From Schizochytrium sp. TIO01 (lineage: Eukaryota; Sar; Bigyra; Thraustochytrida; Thraustochytriidae), in assembly GCA_004764695.1 (NCBI GenBank), contig SMSO01000034.1, positions 1,567,501-1,631,500 on the forward strand: a DNA stretch of 64,000 nucleotides, written 5' to 3'. This document shows, in pieces, positions 59,648 to 64,000 of this stretch (its first letter is position 1; each line of letters starts with the position of its first letter). The position numbers and the translations under genes were made by a program. The notes beneath the pieces were generated by a model that worked only from the letters and a program-made list of their open reading frames with translations, was not told the DNA's origin and ran no database searches.

Positions 59648-62600
59648 GGCAGAAACTTTGCACTGAGAAAAGGGCTGAAGGTCTATACTTTTGACAGTGG
59701 TTGTTACTACGAGTGCCGACTTCGCCAGTTGACTCACTCCTACAACGACAACGACAACAACAACAGCAACGAAGCCGAGGAAGGACTTCGCCACAACTCG
59801 AGATTGTCCGCGGCCTTTTGGGCCACAGCAACAGTGCAGTAGGCAGTGCAAAAGAGGTCTAAACAAGAATAGGCCATTTGTGTGACATGCAGTGTCACGA
59901 TGTTTGTCAGCGTGAATTAGATGGTCCTCATAAACCTAAGATATCATAGCCTAACATCTAAGTCGATTGCAAAAGCGAAATGACATGTTAATTTGCTCAC
60001 CATACAAGAAGGCTCAATATGTCCTCTGAGTCTCTCTAATTTTTAAAGACTGATAATTCAATTTTGCAAATAAATTTTACCTATACCGGAGCGAAAGCAG
60101 TGTGCTGGGGCCATGAGATCTATGTAACTGGAGACAAAACGAGATTCGAGGTTCCCACCCAAGGAAAAGAGCTATAAATGCAAAACTCAAATTGTGAATA
60201 GTGTACATGATAAATTTCTTCAAGATTAAACGGACCTATAGGCGTAAGCTGGTTCGCGAAATAAGTGCTACAACATTTTCTATTGGCACTCTATATATCA
60301 TTGATTCCTTTTGTTTATGTACACAAATAGACTAATAGTAATGCCAAGGAAAGAAAATATGTAGCTTGTGAATTCAATGATCCACAGAGGATTTGATAAT
60401 TTCACATAATGTAAGGAGTTAAAAAGAAAAACCACAAAACACGAAGTGTAGTGTCGCCTTTCCGGTTCGGCGTCTTCCTCCGCATTGTCATCCTCATACC
60501 TTTCGCAAGACATCTTTAACTGTACAGTACCCATGCTATTCCCCTTTTGCTACCACAAATGCACAACCCCTTCGTTAGTTTCTGCACCCAAACGAAACCA
60601 GGCCCCCCAGTGTTCCTTGTCTTCATTCCTTTGCCCATAATAACTCCCTGCTAAACAAGCCAATCTCACCGCCAATACTAATCCCAGCTATCCAATTCGA
60701 TACCAAGGTCCCCTTGTTCCCAGCCCACGGCAGGTGACCTACCGTCGGGGGCTTTCCAAAATCGCCCCAAAAAGTGGCCTATTTTCAAAGAAAGTTAAAA
60801 AAAATTCCCGCCACCTTCCGTCTCGATCCTTTGAGAAAGGAGAGGCAGAGGGTGACGGGAATAAGGACTTCCGCTGATGTCTGTGAAGGACAAACAAGAG
60901 AGGATATATCCAACTATAAGGGCTCAAAACAACTCGTTGCCGATTCGCGTCCCAGAAGGGAGCGAATTGCTCATCAATGGCATGTTTCCGACGAGGTCGA
61001 AAGGCATGCCGAGGCTTCCCCCAAATTGACAACGAGGTCGACTTTTCATCGCCCGTAGAAGCTACGTCATCAACTGTAAAGTTGAAAACGGAAGTTGGAA
61101 ATATAGACTCGATCCTGTAGAGTGTGGTCTAATTTCGATTGTAACACTCCAGGCGTACTCAGAGCACACGGGCGGCGCTAGAGCTGCCGTGGGTTGGACC
61201 CTAGTATGGCTAGGGTACCTGTAGGGCCGAAGGCTTTGAGGATGAGTGGATGCCGGGGCGCAGGACAAGGTGCTGGAGATGGAGGAGAGTGCGAGGATGA
61301 CTGGAAGCACTGCCTGGGAAGAGTGCTGGGAAAATGACTGGTTCGCCTTGCTTGAAGTTGGAATGTGCACTAAGATGACTGGTTACCAAGTTATTTTGGA
61401 CCTTTGGGAACGGTGGGAATGCCGAGAACTTTAACCGAAGCGCTCGCTTGTAATACTCCTCTGCAAGCTAACAAAGGTAAGCACCACGGTGTATTATCTA
61501 CTGCCAATAAGAAGTGGACTCCTAGTAGTAGTACCTGCTTTTCTTTCGAATGTTGGACCTTCATGATTATGGCCTACAAGTATGATTTGTTTGAAGAATT
61601 TTAGGTAACATCTAGAATTGTTGAGTTTGTTTAATTTAAATCTAAACATTTTAAATAGGCACACTTTGCCTTTTCCTTTCATTTAGTTTGATGCGTTGTC
61701 TTCACCGAAAGTTAGAAATTTGATTGTATGTAGTTTTAAGAAGAAATGGGCATTGGTTGGACAATTTTGGGTGTTATCAGGGTAAAACATGTTATCCTGA
61801 TCTCTATAACATCCGTTGAAAATTTTTTATTGCCTCCAGGAAAATTACATGAGATGTGATTGGTGGCAACATTTGAATCTCCGCGTGGAAGAAGCTAAAA
61901 TTAGTTTTTATCTTGTTGTGATAGGAGATCTTATAGATCTGCTACATTTATGAGATTACGACTTCATAATGTGTGATTTTTCAGAGCTAAACGCACTTTG
62001 CGAGCTTACGAGGACACATAAGAGCTGTCTACCGATAGACTACTTTGTATCTATTACAATATTATTCACAATATGATTTGAAACGCACCGTGACCTTTAA
62101 AAACATGACCCATAATTAAGCAAGGTCACAAATAACAAATATGAGAAAGCCAATGGAATAGTCAACATTTAGTAAGTCGTACGGAGTCTTTGGGGAATCG
62201 TAGAAGGATGAAAAATGAACACCCTGTTCATTAACTATGGCATAACTTTTGGGTTACGCACGAATTTTATCATATATAAAGCCAAGGTTGATAAAACAGA
62301 AACAGGCGAACTTATATTTCGCAATCGTTTCTTGACATCTGTGTTTTAAAGAAATCCTTCTCTCCTTACTCATAACAATTAGTTACTGTAACGAATCTAG
62401 ACAAATCCCTGTCTGAGACTAGGAATTCTAAAAGATATTACATTCCGGCATTGGTGTATACTAAACGTCAACGAAGCTTCAAGGTAGCGAGACCTCACCA
62501 AAATGAGAAAAGTTATCGACTAGCAATGTTTCAAAATTTCGTTTCGTTGGCATTTGATCTCAAATTGAGACCACAGAACGGTGCTAACTAGTTACAGCAA

Positions 62601-63036
62601 ATGCTTGAAAGATAGATGAATTTTACACGACTTGCATGAACTCCACCCCTCTCATCTCTCGTCTCAACTTTGACGTGACACAGTATTTAAGGAAAACACG
62701 TTAAAAGATGACTTGTGTGGCTCGAGTGCTTCTTTGAAACAAAAGACGCTGGAGGTCCATCGACCTTTTCTATGTTATAGTGAAGGTCAACGGAGTCAAC
62801 AAATGAGCGAAAGTATATGTACGATCAACAGTATTAAAAGAACAAATAATAATTTAGTTGAACAAAACAAAACGAAAGAATGAAATTGTATATATACATC
62901 TAGGTCTTGAAAAACATGAAAGCTTGAATATGGGAAAACTATAACTACCGTCCATGCTATAGGCATAGAGTTTATTTTCCCGTCTACTAAAGATATCTTT
63001 GTACAAACATTTACAAAGAGCTTGAAAGCGCGAATG
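59648..63036. other. 3.4-kb region with no convincing gene
   Basis: AT-rich with short open frames only. One frame (60298-60534, minus, 78 aa, ATG at 60534) encodes a possible single membrane helix but has no family resemblance, so it is not called. No tRNA, repeat array or transposon feature was seen. Confidence 0.45.
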
Positions 63037-64000
63037 CTACTGGGGGCTTCGTTCACGAAAAGTGCTTTCAACCCCTGATACTTCAGGGCCATCACAGAGG
63101 CGGGTGTTATCTAGATGACTCGAGCTAGACGCTCCACAACGGGGCTGAAAAAAGGTCTGTGATTTTCGAATTAAAAAAAGAGGGGTCTCGAGTGGCGAGA
63201 ATTGTGCGAGCGCTTCATTAAGCATAGCTTCTTCGTTATCATTTAAGAGCGACGCTCCAAGCATCCACTGTCTTGCACATGGTTGGCAAATGCCAGAGTG
63301 ACCGCATGGAAGGAATATAGTATCCGAAGGTCTGATCATACAAACTGCGCAGTCTAGGATTCCTTCTGAATGCTTTGAGTTTCCCTTTGGTGATGAGATA
63401 TGTGGTTGCGAATTGTCTTCCTCAACATGAACATTTGGATCATGTATTGAAACGAGCTGTGACACTGGATGACGGCACGTTATGCACGAGTTTAGCTTAC
63501 GGATCAGCAGCGTGCGCGGGGCACGTTCATGGCGAGTAGCTTCTAGGCGCAAATATGGCAGAACCACAAAGTCCATAACGATAACAATAACAAGAATGAT
63601 AAGTGCGTCCATGATCAAGGGAATGAAAATGGCGCCAAGACTACTTGGACCTGTGACAGTACCATTGAGAACCTTGATCGTATGAAACAGTGCCACAAAT
63701 GCACCCAAGATGACCATATCAAACGCTAGAATGCATGAAGTCGCGAGCAAGACGAAGGCTGATCGTTGCCTAGGCGATCCGTAGTAAGCCCCGTCGCCAA
63801 CCATTTCACGAAAAAGCCCATCGAGTTCCTCAGCCTGGCCGCGAATTGCTGTGGCAAGCCAGCCAGTGACAAGGCAACTTAGACCTATTGCTGCAATCGC
63901 CCAAAACACAAGCACAATCACCGGCCAGGCCAGAACCAACAACCAGCTGACATCAAGTTGGTCATCAATTTTCAGCGCTGCCAACACAAACGTTATTAGC
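63037..64000 (-). CDS. Membrane protein with C-terminal RING-like motif (5' part beyond window)
   Basis: The frame is open to the right edge, so the N-terminus lies outside the window; at least 320 residues are seen. Three hydrophobic segments: LVLAWPVIVLVFWAIAAIGL, FVLLATSCILAFDMVILGAF and LGAIFIPLIMDALIILVIVI, suggesting an integral membrane protein. A RING-like motif follows: CAVC (C1, C2), LPCGHSGIC (C3, H4, C5) and QPC (C6). RING E3 ligases of this layout ubiquitinate substrates at membranes. The final Cys pair (C-P-x-C) is not found at normal spacing: the expected place reads T-P-L-F, and a later Q-P-R-C-G follows a possible 3' splice site (TTTTTTCAG, ending at 63145). Either splicing supplies the last pair or the finger is degenerate. 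Stop TAG at 63037-63039. Confidence 0.72.
   Translation of the reverse strand, partial: LITFVLAALKIDDQLDVSWLLVLAWPVIVLVFWAIAAIGLSCLVTGWLATAIRGQAEELDGLFREMVGDGAYYGSPRQRSAFVLLATSCILAFDMVILGAFVALFHTIKVLNGTVTGPSSLGAIFIPLIMDALIILVIVIVMDFVVLPYLRLEATRHERAPRTLLIRKLNSCITCRHPVSQLVSIHDPNVHVEEDNSQPHISSPKGNSKHSEGILDCAVCMIRPSDTIFLPCGHSGICQPCARQWMLGASLLNDNEEAMLNEALAQFSPLETPLFLIRKSQTFFQPRCGASSSSHLDNTRLCDGPEVSGVESTFRERSPQ

Noticed and set aside
59648-59866. Upstream extension of the PET117-like frame with a long Val run
   Set aside because: No ATG in the extension and the family N-terminus starts at the ATG at 59647; the Val run comes from a GTT/GTC-type simple repeat.
60298-60534. 78-codon minus-strand frame with a hydrophobic segment
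   Set aside because: Starts with ATG but AT-rich DNA readily gives hydrophobic codons; no homology or context support.

Overview
This window is nuclear DNA from a eukaryote with compact, intron-poor genes. Large ORFs run uninterrupted (up to 2,719 codons), and the three introns I can place with confidence are 329-362 nt with GTAAGT donors and AG acceptors. A cytosolic ribosomal protein, mitochondrial Hsp60, a CEP350-type centrosomal protein, Ataxin-10 and PPR-like proteins with mitochondrial presequences point to a unicellular, centriole-bearing protist. The overall style would fit a stramenopile such as a labyrinthulomycete (thraustochytrid). That assignment is inference and was not tested against any database.

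Layout. 1-4.1 kb: a microsatellite-bearing start, then pirin and a two-exon alkaline ceramidase, both on +. 4.1-15 kb: AT-rich, gene-poor DNA holding four evenly spaced, same-strand (-) short ORFs that share a peptide signature (N-terminal P-R-V-V-R-R, C-terminal R-P-R-L-D/E-T...L-P-I-Y). This apparent tandem microprotein family is the most unusual thing here. 15-23.2 kb: one giant CEP350-like gene (-). 24.3-25.4 kb: a YVH1-type zinc-binding protein without a phosphatase domain (+). 26.2-27.5 kb: RPL5 (-), two exons. 28.4-31.1 kb: an unrecognised 898-aa protein with four apparently repeated beta-rich modules (+). 31.6-33.7 kb: mitochondrial Hsp60 (-), two exons. 33.7-40.6 kb: a 7-kb stretch rich in microsatellites with no convincing gene. 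40.7-42.6 kb: a fused double glutathionyl-hydroquinone reductase (+). 44.2-47.1 kb: an unrecognised coiled-coil protein (+). 47.5-55.5 kb: two paralogous PPR-like mitochondrial proteins flanking an Ataxin-10 homologue, all on -. 57.7-58.7 kb: a putative mitochondrial protein (+). 59.3-59.6 kb: a PET117-like cytochrome oxidase assembly protein with an unusual duplicated Cys motif (-). 63.0-64.0 kb: the 3' part of a membrane RING-like protein running off the window (-).

Several products (Hsp60, both PPR-like proteins, the 349-aa protein, PET117) look mitochondrial, mostly in the right half, but neighbouring genes share no obvious pathway and there are no operons. RPL5 and Hsp60 have strongly biased codon use typical of highly expressed genes, which creates long spurious antisense ORFs. 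Coding starts are given at the first in-frame ATG unless stated otherwise.
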